64,000 nucleotides of DNA from contig CAZUMW010000013.1 in assembly GCA_964621615.1 (NCBI GenBank), positions 33,718-97,717 of the forward strand, read 5' to 3'. Position 1 is the first letter of the stretch. Every line of letters begins with the position of its first letter. Below, in pieces: positions 26,065 to 33,864 of the stretch. The position numbers were made by a program, and so were the translations under genes. The notes beneath the pieces were generated by a model, which had not been told where the DNA came from, made no database searches, and saw nothing but the letters and a program-made list of their open reading frames with translations. This DNA comes from CAZUMW01 sp964621615. Its GTDB lineage: Bacteria > Desulfobacterota > WTBG01 > CAIYCZ01 > CAIRTM01.

Positions 26065-26970
26065 ATGAAAACCACAAAGAAGCACACGCACCTCACTGCC
26101 CTGCTGGCTGTATGCCTTGCGGCCGCAGCCGCCGCCGGGCTGTGCAGCACCGCAATTGCAGCAAAAAACGAGAAGGTCGTCCGGGCATGCGTAATCGGCG
26201 GCATGACCCTTACCGGCACCTGGCAGGAAATAGCTGCCATGTTTGAAAAGCAGACCGGCTACCGGGTCGAGGTCGTCGTTACCGGCCCCCGCACAAAAAT
26301 ATCACCCGTATTCCGGGCCGGAAACGCAGATATTTTGACCATGCATTCAGGGGACATTACCACCAATCTGGTCGTGGACGGCTATGGTATTAACATGCGC
26401 CCGTGGGCCCAGAATGATCTGGTGATACTGGGTCCGGCCGACGATCCTGCCAAAATCCGGGGGCTGACCAGCGCTGTTGAAGCATATCGCCGCATTGCGG
26501 AAACACAATCGCCGTTTCTTGATGTGATGGGTGCCGGCAAGCGGGAAATGAACCACAATATCTGGAAAAAGGCCCACATCAGGCCCATCGGAGAATGGGT
26601 GCTGAAAGACGAGGCCGTTCACCGGTTTAAAGCGCTTACCTATGCATCGAAAAACGGGGCATATACCATTTACGGGCGCATGCCTGTGCTGATGCCGAAA
26701 ATCCCCACCGGGAAACTCGAGGTTCTGGTCGAGGGGGATCCGATGCTTCGCCGCCCCTATATCGTTATGGAAGCCAATCCGGCGATCTTTCAGGATGTTA
26801 ATCACAAGGGCGCCCGTGCGCTTTCAGACTTCCTGCTTTCTAAAAAGGTTCAGACCTTTCTAAAAACCTACGGGGCAGACACATACGGCGGAATCCCCTG
26901 CTTTCATCCGGTATGGCCGTATCTCGACGAAAAACAAACCGGAAAAACATCAAAAAAGGAGGCGTCATGA
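26065..26970 (+). CDS. TupA-like oxyanion-binding protein (orphan)
   Basis: A 301-residue protein with signal peptide ending AIAA. It resembles tungstate-binding TupA of the TupABC system: VTGPRTKISPVFRAGNADIL, DLVILGPADDPAKIRGL and FLDVMGAGKREMNHNIWKKA are similar to TupA ligand-loop regions, though the classical TTTS start segment is replaced (IGGMTLTGTWQEI). No TupB permease or TupC ATPase follows. RBS GGGAGG. The stop overlaps the next start (ATGA). A role as a periplasmic carrier for a receptor-imported oxyanion is inferred. Confidence 0.75.
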   Translation: MKTTKKHTHLTALLAVCLAAAAAAGLCSTAIAAKNEKVVRACVIGGMTLTGTWQEIAAMFEKQTGYRVEVVVTGPRTKISPVFRAGNADILTMHSGDITTNLVVDGYGINMRPWAQNDLVILGPADDPAKIRGLTSAVEAYRRIAETQSPFLDVMGAGKREMNHNIWKKAHIRPIGEWVLKDEAVHRFKALTYASKNGAYTIYGRMPVLMPKIPTGKLEVLVEGDPMLRRPYIVMEANPAIFQDVNHKGARALSDFLLSKKVQTFLKTYGADTYGGIPCFHPVWPYLDEKQTGKTSKKEAS

Positions 26971-28325
26971 AACATACTGCACACCGAATACTCGCTGCCG
27001 GTATTATCATTTTTTTCCTGTGTGCTGCCGGACCTGCACATGCCGGATGGACCCTTGAGGAAAACGTGCCGACAGTCAACAAGCTCAGAGGACTGAACGG
27101 CTATGCAGCGGGCCAGATACTTGCTGTCGGGGACTACGGCACCCTACTCTCCTATGACGGCACATCCTGGACAGCACAGGAAACCGTTACCGACAAAACA
27201 ATCTACGCCGTATGCTGGGTATCACCAACCGAAGCCTTCGCCGCAGCAGACAAAGGGCGGGTTCTGTACTACAACGGCGGCCGGTGGCTGATGGACTCGG
27301 TAACCGACAAGCGCCTTCGCTGCGTGTGGGGCAGCTCGGCAATGGATGTGTTTGTTGCCGGCGAAGACGGTACCATGCTTCATTTTGACGGCAGCACCTG
27401 GGAAACGATGGACGTACCGACAAGCGACACCCTTCAGGATATCTGGGGGTCATCTGGCACCGATGTGTACGCGGTCGGCGGCCCCAGCAAAACCGGCGGC
27501 GTGGGCGGCACCGGCGTGCTGATTCATTATGACGGCTCCCGCTGGACAGCGGTTACTGAAGGCGTCTACCCCCGCTTCAAAGCCATTCACGGCATTGATG
27601 CCGGAAATATATTTATTGCGGGCGATGAATCAACGGTGCTCAATTACAATGCCGTTGATGAAACCATCAGCGAGCTCACGCCGGTTACGGTTGAAGACCT
27701 GCGCAATATCTGGGCATATTCAGAAAGTGATGTTTTTATTGCAGGTGACTACGGCGTCATAAATCACTATGACGGCACCTCGTGGTCGTCCATGAGCTCC
27801 GGCACATCGGATGACATTTTCGGCATCTGGGGCTCGTCTCCGGACAACGTATTTGCTGTCGGCAAAAACGGGATCGTGCTCAAATATCAGTCATCCGGTA
27901 ACGATGGAGAGACCGGCGGCGATAACCAAACCGCGCCCTGCCCGTTTGTCCTGTCTATTGACAGCAGAGAGGACCTTATGCTGCTCAGACAGATGCGGGA
28001 CCGGCACCTGGCAGACTCAGCGCCATCCATCATATCACTGTTTTATACCGCAGCAGCAGATATTGCCGCTATAGTGCGGGAAAACCCGGCACTTGCAGAG
28101 GAAATAAGCCGCCTTGTTGCCGATAACCGACACAATATTCAAAACCTTATAACGTACGGGTCCGCAGCGATCAGCAAAAAGGCACAGGCTGATGCGGCAG
28201 ACCTGCTTGATGCAGTCGGTGATCAGGCCGGGCCATGCCTCAAAACGGTGCTTTCCATAACCGCCCGCAGCGTGCGCAGCGGCCGGCTGCTTTCGCTTGC
28301 CGGGATAAGCGTCTGCAGTAAGTGA
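26967..28325 (+). CDS. Secreted beta-propeller-type repeat protein with CFI-box-like C-terminus
   Basis: About 452 residues from ATG 26967 (AAGGAGG upstream). The signal peptide ends AHA. Residues about 30-310 consist of repeats of roughly 40 residues with the pattern WGSS-x-x-DVFAVG-x-x-G...HYDG-x-x-W (for example IWGSSPDNVFAVGKNGIVL), typical of YCF48/propeller-like blades. From about residue 325 a Cys is followed by LLRQMRDRHLADSAP and LFYTAAADIAAIV, the same pattern as in two other secreted proteins in the window. It overlaps the TupA-like gene by 4 bp. Function unknown; surface ligand-binding is plausible. Confidence 0.75.
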   Translation: MKHTAHRILAAGIIIFFLCAAGPAHAGWTLEENVPTVNKLRGLNGYAAGQILAVGDYGTLLSYDGTSWTAQETVTDKTIYAVCWVSPTEAFAAADKGRVLYYNGGRWLMDSVTDKRLRCVWGSSAMDVFVAGEDGTMLHFDGSTWETMDVPTSDTLQDIWGSSGTDVYAVGGPSKTGGVGGTGVLIHYDGSRWTAVTEGVYPRFKAIHGIDAGNIFIAGDESTVLNYNAVDETISELTPVTVEDLRNIWAYSESDVFIAGDYGVINHYDGTSWSSMSSGTSDDIFGIWGSSPDNVFAVGKNGIVLKYQSSGNDGETGGDNQTAPCPFVLSIDSREDLMLLRQMRDRHLADSAPSIISLFYTAAADIAAIVRENPALAEEISRLVADNRHNIQNLITYGSAAISKKAQADAADLLDAVGDQAGPCLKTVLSITARSVRSGRLLSLAGISVCSK

Positions 28326-28395
28326 GAGGAAAGAATAAAAATTACCGCTCAGCACACCATTACGTGCAGAGAAAAAAGTAAAACACCATCTTTTG

Positions 28396-28551
28396 TCATA
28401 CCCCGGCTTTGTCCGGGGTATCCATATATAGAGTACTTTGTGTAAAAAAATTTCCTGGGTCGCACGGACAAAAGATTGTGTCGTAATGATATATTTTTGT
28501 GATTTCGAGCGCAGAGAAATCTACAAGAATGTTTGTATCGACAGCCTTCAT
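28396..28551 (-). pseudogene. Truncated PIN-domain toxin (vapC remnant)
   Basis: The start codon overlaps the antitoxin stop (ATGA). The first residues MKAVDTNILVDF match the conserved beginning of PIN-domain ribonucleases, including the first catalytic Asp (residue 5). After residue 12 the sequence leaves the family, and a stop comes at residue 52, against about 130 for an intact VapC. The toxin is therefore non-functional. Confidence 0.7.
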
Positions 28552-28796
28552 TTCTCTTTACCGCGGAGGGATTTTTTCAGACGTTTGTTGATTTCCTCAA
28601 TCGGCAGCGGCTTGCGTTTGTGTGAAGCAAGCATTCCAAAGACTTCATCGGAACATTTTGATACCGCACGCATAATGGCATCACCTTTTTGCGAAATGAT
28701 AAAATCCACCTTGTCCCCCTTCCGCAGATACAGGGTATCCCGAATCGGCTTCGGAATGGTGATCTGCCCTTTACTGGTAACGGTTGCCTGGGACAT
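28548..28796 (-). CDS. vapB: AbrB/MazE/SpoVT-type antitoxin (VapB)
   Basis: An 82-residue protein with the swapped-hairpin AbrB domain: QATVTSKGQITIPKPIRDTL, then LRKGDKVDFIISQKGD. The C-terminal tail (IEEINKRLKKSLRGKEK) would wrap the toxin. Its partner, just downstream, is a decayed vapC, so this is an orphan antitoxin. A perfect 9-bp inverted repeat lies 26 bp upstream and likely serves autorepression. Confidence 0.85.
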   Translation of the reverse strand: MSQATVTSKGQITIPKPIRDTLYLRKGDKVDFIISQKGDAIMRAVSKCSDEVFGMLASHKRKPLPIEEINKRLKKSLRGKEK

Positions 28797-28821
28797 TATG
28801 AGCTCTCCTTACCTTTCATCA

Positions 28822-28845
28822 TTTCCTTACTTACTTGTAAGGAAA
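28822..28845. promoter_or_regulatory. Perfect inverted repeat, probable antitoxin operator
   Basis: TTTCCTTAC (28822-28830) and GTAAGGAAA (28837-28845) are perfect 9-bp arms around a 6-bp spacer, upstream of the antitoxin start. A partial half-site (CTCCTTACC) lies at 28805-28813. Confidence 0.6.
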
Positions 28846-29060
28846 CAATGTGCGCTTTCAACCCATAAAAAACAATCACCGCTAAACGGCTTAAAAAGTT
28901 ATGTGGCACCCGTTAAAGGTACCCTGCCAAGTAAAAACACTTCTCCTGTATGCAGCCTTTTTACTTTATTTGCAGCGTTTGCTGTGTTATTTTTCTTGTG
29001 AATTATAATGGCTATCCTGTACTTATCTTGTACGTGTAAGCTTATCGTACCATTTTTATC

Positions 29061-29576
29061 ATGGAAACAGTTCACATGCAGGAAAATCGGTTAAGTGCAA
29101 GTCTTGAAGATTATCTGGAAGCTATTTATCTGATAGTCCGGCAGAAGCATGCTGCACGCGCCAAGGATATCGCACAGCAGCTTGACGTAAAGGGATCCTC
29201 TGTCACCGGTGCGCTGCGCCAACTCTCCGAACGGGGCCTTATCAACTACACTCCCTATGATATTATTACCCTAACCGCTCATGGTGAGCGGCTTGCCCGC
29301 AATGTGCTGAAGCGCCACGAGGCGCTGTATCATTTTCTGAAAGATATTCTGGGGCTCGATGAGGAGGTGGCTGATTCAGATGCCTGCGAGCTGGAACATG
29401 CTATTTCATCCCAGGTTCTGGACCGGCTTATTAACTTTATTGAGTTCATACAGCAGTGCCCCCGGGTCGGCACTCAGTGGATCAAAGAATTTGATTCATT
29501 CTGCCTGAACGGGTCCATGGGTGCGAACTGTGAGAAGTGTATTGCCGATTGTCTTAAAAAAGTAAAGCAAAAATAA
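29061..29576 (+). CDS. DtxR/MntR-family metal-dependent regulator
   Basis: A 171-residue protein (ATG 29076 is an alternative start). The winged-helix N-terminus is typical: LSASLEDYLEAIYLIVRQ, AKDIAQQLDVKGSSVTGALR and the wing GLINYTPYDIITLT. The metal/dimer domain has HEALYHFLKDILGL and DACELEHAIS, which carry the usual Glu/His/Asp ligands. It lacks the SH3-like third domain. The C-terminus has a Cys cluster (GANCEKCIADC) not standard in MntR; it may sense iron or redox. It lies 250 bp upstream of the feo genes on the same strand and is their likely regulator. Confidence 0.85.
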   Translation: METVHMQENRLSASLEDYLEAIYLIVRQKHAARAKDIAQQLDVKGSSVTGALRQLSERGLINYTPYDIITLTAHGERLARNVLKRHEALYHFLKDILGLDEEVADSDACELEHAISSQVLDRLINFIEFIQQCPRVGTQWIKEFDSFCLNGSMGANCEKCIADCLKKVKQK

Positions 29577-29756
29577 AATAGTGTCCCACCGATCTTCCTT
29601 CCCTGCATAACAGAAAAGACAAAGCCGCAAACAGCAGATCCCCTCTGTCATCTCTAACGAAGTACGAGATTTTGGACCATTCTGAAACAGCATTTTTTCC
29701 AGGGAGTGAACCGGAAAAATGTCACGCATCATAAAAAAATGCTTGCAATGCCGATT

Positions 29757-29776
29757 AATTTAGTCTAACCTAATAT
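29757..29776. promoter_or_regulatory. Candidate DtxR-type iron operator upstream of feoA
   Basis: The core TTAG-TCTAAC-CTAA (29760-29773) has 4-bp inverted arms and resembles the IdeR/DtxR box. A similar TTAG-N6-CTAA core lies at 32776-32789. It is 51 bp before the feoA start. Confidence 0.55.
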
Positions 29777-29823
29777 TATGAGTAGCAGCTAAAAACATTA
29801 AACCATATCGGAAGCACACCACC

Positions 29824-30081
29824 ATGGCGCACTCCGCCGAAAATAATCTGACTGATATGCATGTTACCGATCTTTGTGCTGTTCTGCCGGGAAAACAGGT
29901 CCGGGTTGTTCAGGTTGATGCAGGGCGCGGCATGCAGGGACGGCTTCTGGCTATGGGCCTTATCCGGGGAGCCGTCATACGGGTTATTATGAACCGGGGG
30001 CAGGGACCGCTGCTGATTGCGGTGGGCGGAAGCCGCATCACGATCGGACGCGGAATGGCAAAAAAAATACTGGTGCAGTAG
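29824..30081 (+). CDS. feoA: FeoA, ferrous iron transport accessory protein (first copy)
   Basis: An 85-residue SH3-like protein: VRVVQVDAGRGMQGRLLAMG, then LIRGAVIRVIMNRGQGPL and ITIGRGMAKKILV. FeoA proteins assist the FeoB ferrous-iron permease. Two tandem feoA genes precede feoB, as in many Desulfobacterota. An iron-type operator candidate lies upstream. Confidence 0.92.
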   Translation: MAHSAENNLTDMHVTDLCAVLPGKQVRVVQVDAGRGMQGRLLAMGLIRGAVIRVIMNRGQGPLLIAVGGSRITIGRGMAKKILVQ

Positions 30082-30154
30082 CAATTTATTTTAGAGCGTA
30101 ACTTAGGACCGGCTAATTTTGCTTTATAACCCAAAACAGAAGGCGATACACGCA

Positions 30155-30406
30155 ATGAAACAGCAGCTATGTCTCAGGCAGATGCAGGTGAATCAGCAGG
30201 GCGTTATTGCGGCAATTAAAGCCAGGGGTGAGCTCGGGCGGCGCATACGTGATATGGGCCTGGTGCCCGGCGTTTCCCTCACGGTCATCGGACGTGCACC
30301 GCTCAGGGATCCCGTGGCCCTCCGTCTGAAAGGGTTTACCCTGACGCTGCGCAACGATGAAGCTGATTATATAATTGTCGAAACCGAAGGAGGACCGCTT
30401 TCATGA
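30155..30406 (+). CDS. feoA: FeoA, second copy
   Basis: About 83 residues from ATG 30155 (a TTG at 30119 would add 12). SH3-like fold with IKARGELGRRIRDMGLVPGV, SLTVIGRAPLRDPVALRLKG and TLRNDEADYIIVE. It overlaps the feoB start by four bases (ATGA), which indicates coupling. Confidence 0.92.
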   Translation: MKQQLCLRQMQVNQQGVIAAIKARGELGRRIRDMGLVPGVSLTVIGRAPLRDPVALRLKGFTLTLRNDEADYIIVETEGGPLS

Positions 30407-32616
30407 ACACGGCTCTCAGAGTTGCCCTGACGGGCAACCCCAATTCAGGCAAAACAACCCTGTTTAACGAATTGACCGGCGCACGTCAGCATGTGGGAAA
30501 CTACCCCGGAATAACCGTGGATATAAAAGAGGGCCGCTGTGAGCACAATGGCGATGCCTTCACGGTGGTTGATCTGCCCGGCACGTATTCTCTGACCGCA
30601 TATTCCGTTGAAGAAATTGTAGCCCGGGATTTTCTGGTGCACGAGCGCCCTGATGTTACGGTGGACATTGTAGATGCCTCAAATCTGGAGCGCAATCTGT
30701 ACCTGGCCCTGCAGTTTCTTGAGCTCGGCGTTCCCCTCGTCATTGCGCTTAACATGATCGATGTGGCTGAAAGCCGAGGTATCCGCATCAATGCCGATAA
30801 GCTCTCTAGGCTTCTGGGCGTACCGGTTGTGCCGATTGTTGCACGCAGCGGAAAAGGCAAAAAAAAGCTTATGAATGCGGTGGCACAGGCTTCTGCACGC
30901 AGCACGGCGCAGAAGCCCTTTGAAATTTCCTATGGGGAAGATCTTGACGGCGCTCTTTCACTCATGGAGTCTATTATTCAAAAGGAGCAGTTTCTGACGG
31001 ACATCTACCCTTCCCGGTGGATCGCCCTGAAATATCTCGAGGTTGATACGCAGATTATGGAAAAGGGGCACGCAGCAAACCCGCCGGTGGCCGACCAGCT
31101 TGAAGGCATTGTTGAGCGGCTCACCAGCCATATCAGCGCGACGCTTGATACCTATCCTGAAGCGCTTATCGCCGATCACCGCTACGGCTATATCCATGCA
31201 CTCATGAAGCAGGACATTTTCTGGCAGGATGATGAGCGCGACCGCATGTACATCTCAGACAACATCGACAAGGTCCTTACCAACCGGCTGCTCGGACCCA
31301 TTATCATGCTTCTGATTCTGATGGGGCTCTATCAGTTCACCTTCACCTACAGCGAGGTTCCTGTCGGCTGGTGTGAATCGCTGTTTGCCCTGCTGGGCGA
31401 CGCCGCAGACAGGGCAATGCCCGACGGCCTTTTTAAGTCGCTTGTCATATCAGGCATTATCGACGGCGCCGGCGGGGTCATGGGCTTTGTACCGCTCATA
31501 CTGTTTATGTTTTTCGGCATAGCCGTTCTTGAAGACACGGGCTATCTTGCCCGCGTGGCCTTCATGCTTGACCGGGTTTTCAGAATATTCGGGCTGCACG
31601 GCAGCTCTGTTATGGCGTTTATCATTTCCGGCGGCATAGCCGGCGGGTGCGCTGTCCCCGGGGTTATGGCCGCTAGGACGCTGCGCTCCCCGCGCGAGCG
31701 GCTGGCAACGCTTCTTACCGCACCGTTCATGAACTGCGGGGCGAAGCTGCCTGTCATGGCATTGTTGATCGCCGCTTTTTTTGCGCACCACGAGGCGCTG
31801 GTCATGTTCCTGCTCACGCTTCTTTCCTGGGCGGTTGCACTTCTTGCCGCCCGGCTGCTGCGCTCCACGATTATCACCGGCGAGTCGACGCCGTTTGTCA
31901 TGGAGCTTCCGCCCTATCGCCTTCCAACGGTCAAGGGCCTGCTGATCCACGCATGGGAGCGGACCTGGCAGTACATCAAAAAAGCCGGCACTGTTATTCT
32001 TGCGATTTCCATTGTAGTGTGGGCCATGATGACTTTTCCGCGGCTGCCCGCCGACACAGCACGCACGTTCGAGCATCAGCGCAGCACAGCCCGGACCGAA
32101 CAGGGGGCTGCCGCACAGGAGCTTGCATCCGCAGACAAGGATGCCGAGCTGTCGCCTGCAGCAACCTCCCTGCAGGACTCGCTGGCAGCAATAGAGCGTG
32201 CCGAGTCGGAGGCCGCGCTGCGCTATTCTATTGCCGGGCGTATCGGCACCGCGCTTGAGGGCCTAACCGGCCTGGCGGGGTTTGATTGGCGCACCAATAT
32301 CGCGCTGGTGGGAGGATTTGCCGCCAAGGAGGTTATCGTTTCAACCCTGGGAACCGCCTATTCGCTTGGAGAGGTCGATCCCGAGGAATCCGGCGCCCTG
32401 CCGGAGATTCTGGCTGCATCCCCGACATGGAGCCCGCTGGTCGCCGTGAGCCTGATAGTGTTTGTCATGTTTTATGCACCGTGTTTTGTAACCGTGGTGT
32501 GCATTGCCCGCGAGGCCGGATCCTGGAAGTGGGGGGCTTTCTCCATTGTCTTCAATACGCTGCTGGCATTTGCTATGTCGGTTGTCATCTATCAGGCAGG
32601 AAAGATTTTTTTATAA
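30403..32616 (+). CDS. feoB: Ferrous iron transporter FeoB
   Basis: A 737-residue inner-membrane permease. The N-terminal G domain has G1 GNPNSGKTT (residues 10-18), switch GNYPGITVDIKEG, G3 DLPGTYSLTAYS and G4 NMID. Two Gate domains follow; the first carries GGIAGGCAVPGVMAARTLRS and the second VGGFAAKEVIVSTLG. A large hydrophilic loop rich in Ala/Glu lies between them (about residues 545-600). It imports Fe(II) under anoxic conditions. Fourth in the feo operon order regulator, feoA, feoA, feoB. Confidence 0.96.
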   Translation: MNTALRVALTGNPNSGKTTLFNELTGARQHVGNYPGITVDIKEGRCEHNGDAFTVVDLPGTYSLTAYSVEEIVARDFLVHERPDVTVDIVDASNLERNLYLALQFLELGVPLVIALNMIDVAESRGIRINADKLSRLLGVPVVPIVARSGKGKKKLMNAVAQASARSTAQKPFEISYGEDLDGALSLMESIIQKEQFLTDIYPSRWIALKYLEVDTQIMEKGHAANPPVADQLEGIVERLTSHISATLDTYPEALIADHRYGYIHALMKQDIFWQDDERDRMYISDNIDKVLTNRLLGPIIMLLILMGLYQFTFTYSEVPVGWCESLFALLGDAADRAMPDGLFKSLVISGIIDGAGGVMGFVPLILFMFFGIAVLEDTGYLARVAFMLDRVFRIFGLHGSSVMAFIISGGIAGGCAVPGVMAARTLRSPRERLATLLTAPFMNCGAKLPVMALLIAAFFAHHEALVMFLLTLLSWAVALLAARLLRSTIITGESTPFVMELPPYRLPTVKGLLIHAWERTWQYIKKAGTVILAISIVVWAMMTFPRLPADTARTFEHQRSTARTEQGAAAQELASADKDAELSPAATSLQDSLAAIERAESEAALRYSIAGRIGTALEGLTGLAGFDWRTNIALVGGFAAKEVIVSTLGTAYSLGEVDPEESGALPEILAASPTWSPLVAVSLIVFVMFYAPCFVTVVCIAREAGSWKWGAFSIVFNTLLAFAMSVVIYQAGKIFL

Positions 32617-32620
32617 GCGC

Positions 32621-32758
32621 ATGCAGACAGCCATTGTTTTTCTCATTGTTATCGCTGCCGCCGGATTTCTGATCCGGCGATTCATGAAGCGGCACTTTAA
32701 AACAAGCTGTCCGAACAACTGCATATCATCTTGCACCACCAGGGGAAAAAAACGATAA
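32621..32758 (+). CDS. FeoB-associated Cys-rich membrane protein
   Basis: A 45-residue protein five bases after the feoB stop. One membrane helix (TAIVFLIVIAAAGFLI), then a basic stretch and a Cys-rich tail (CPNNCISSC). This pattern matches the small Cys-rich proteins encoded after feoB in many bacteria (FeoC-like role proposed). It is too short to have strong independent support, but position and composition agree. Confidence 0.75.
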   Translation: MQTAIVFLIVIAAAGFLIRRFMKRHFKTSCPNNCISSCTTRGKKR

Positions 32759-32773
32759 TTTTTTTGGCAGTAA

Positions 32774-32791
32774 ATTTAGGCTTAACTAATT
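32774..32791. promoter_or_regulatory. Candidate DtxR-type iron operator
   Basis: TTAG-GCTTAA-CTAA (core 32776-32789), the same TTAG-N6-CTAA layout as before feoA, 23 bp upstream of a Cys-rich small protein. Confidence 0.5.
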
Positions 32792-32812
32792 TTTAGACGG
32801 AAAGGATTTTCC

Positions 32813-32995
32813 ATGAAGCACACCATATCAGCAAACCATACAGCAGAGCAGTTACCCCAATGCAGCCGGTGTCCGAATCAGTGCGAATGTGACGGCTCCT
32901 GTGGAGAGCAATGCACCTGCAGACACATGCTGACACAGTTTACAAGAAGCACGTCAGAGAAGACAGACGGCGAACGCCAAAACGATATGCAGTAA
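32813..32995 (+). CDS. Small cytoplasmic Cys-rich protein
   Basis: A 60-residue protein with a good ribosome site (AAAGGATTTTCC before ATG). Seven Cys in twenty residues: CSRCPNQCECDGSCGEQCTC. The spacing suggests metal or iron-sulfur binding, but it matches no family I can name. Behind a candidate iron operator, so probably part of the iron response. Confidence 0.65.
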   Translation: MKHTISANHTAEQLPQCSRCPNQCECDGSCGEQCTCRHMLTQFTRSTSEKTDGERQNDMQ

Positions 32996-33008
32996 AAAGG
33001 TGAGGATC

Positions 33009-33062
33009 ATGGATGTATTCAATCACAATGTGTATGAATACCCCCAAGGCATACTTTTGTAA
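33009..33062 (+). CDS. Possible 17-residue leader peptide
   Basis: AGGTGAGGATC precedes ATG, and the frame reads MDVFNHNVYEYPQGILL then stop, 25 bp before the TonB2 operon's first gene. Within it GTATTCA/TGAATAC forms a 7-bp inverted repeat (33015-33041). Either a leader peptide, a decayed gene start or an operator region. Confidence 0.3.
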   Translation: MDVFNHNVYEYPQGILL

Positions 33063-33087
33063 ACTTTTTAAAGGATGGGATTTATAT

Positions 33088-33864
33088 ATGCCAGCAACTG
33101 GTAAATTATGTGGAATCATGTTTTTTATTGCGTTTTTCACCATGTTTTGCAGCGTACCAATGTATGCCGGACCCGATCCGGCTGCCGTTGAGGCGGCGGT
33201 AGTGGAGGCGATCGAAACAGAGAGCGCGGCACAGAAAAAGCTCGATGCCTGGGATGAGGAGCGCGTCCGGCTGCAGGAGGAAATCCGCAACCTGAACACA
33301 ACCATCGCCTGGCTGACGTTCAGGAAGGAAAAGTACGATGCCTACATCGACAGGCAGCAGGAGGCGATCGATGAGCTCAAGCGAAAAAGAAAAGAAATGA
33401 ACCGTCTGCACAGGGAGCTTGAGCCGTTTCTTGATGAGTGTCTGGTGCGCCTTGAGCGCCTGATCGGAGGCGATCTGCCGTTTCTGCCTGAAGAGCGGCG
33501 CAGGCGTCTTGATTTTCTGCGCGAATCGCTGAACGACTATCACATACACCTGAGCGAAAAGCTGCGGCGGATGATCGAGGCGCTGCAGGTCGAGGCAGGC
33601 TACGGGCGATCGATCGAGGTCACCGAAACGAGGCTCGAGCTGGACAGCGGGCCTGTACAGGTACGGGTGCTGCGGCTTGGCCGCATGGCCTTGTTTTATC
33701 AGACACCAGACTGCCGCATATCGGGCCGCTGGAACAGGCACACGGAAGCCTGGGAATCGATCGATCCGAGCTACAGCCGAACCTTGCGGCAGGCCATGGA
33801 CATGGCGCAGCGAAAGCGTGCCATCGAGCTGCTGAATCTTCCCATAGGAGTGCCGGAACATTGA
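33088..33864 (+). CDS. DUF3450-family periplasmic coiled-coil protein
   Basis: About 258 residues from ATG 33088 (AAAGGATGGG upstream). A signal peptide ends MYAG. Residues 30-110 are a charged coiled coil (KKLDAWDEERVRLQEEIRNL), followed by a small globular part (LGRMALFYQTPDCRISGRW). This is the first gene of the TonB2-type cluster known in Vibrio and Shewanella (DUF3450, TtpC, ExbB2, ExbD2, TonB2, TPR). Confidence 0.85.
   Translation: MPATGKLCGIMFFIAFFTMFCSVPMYAGPDPAAVEAAVVEAIETESAAQKKLDAWDEERVRLQEEIRNLNTTIAWLTFRKEKYDAYIDRQQEAIDELKRKRKEMNRLHRELEPFLDECLVRLERLIGGDLPFLPEERRRRLDFLRESLNDYHIHLSEKLRRMIEALQVEAGYGRSIEVTETRLELDSGPVQVRVLRLGRMALFYQTPDCRISGRWNRHTEAWESIDPSYSRTLRQAMDMAQRKRAIELLNLPIGVPEH

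Noticed and set aside
26065..26970. Full TupABC tungstate transporter
   Set aside because: No permease or ATPase of the Tup type follows; the next gene encodes a secreted propeller-type protein.
29577..29756. Additional small gene between the DtxR-type gene and feoA
   Set aside because: Frames lack ribosome sites and have no family resemblance; the stretch appears to be a control region.
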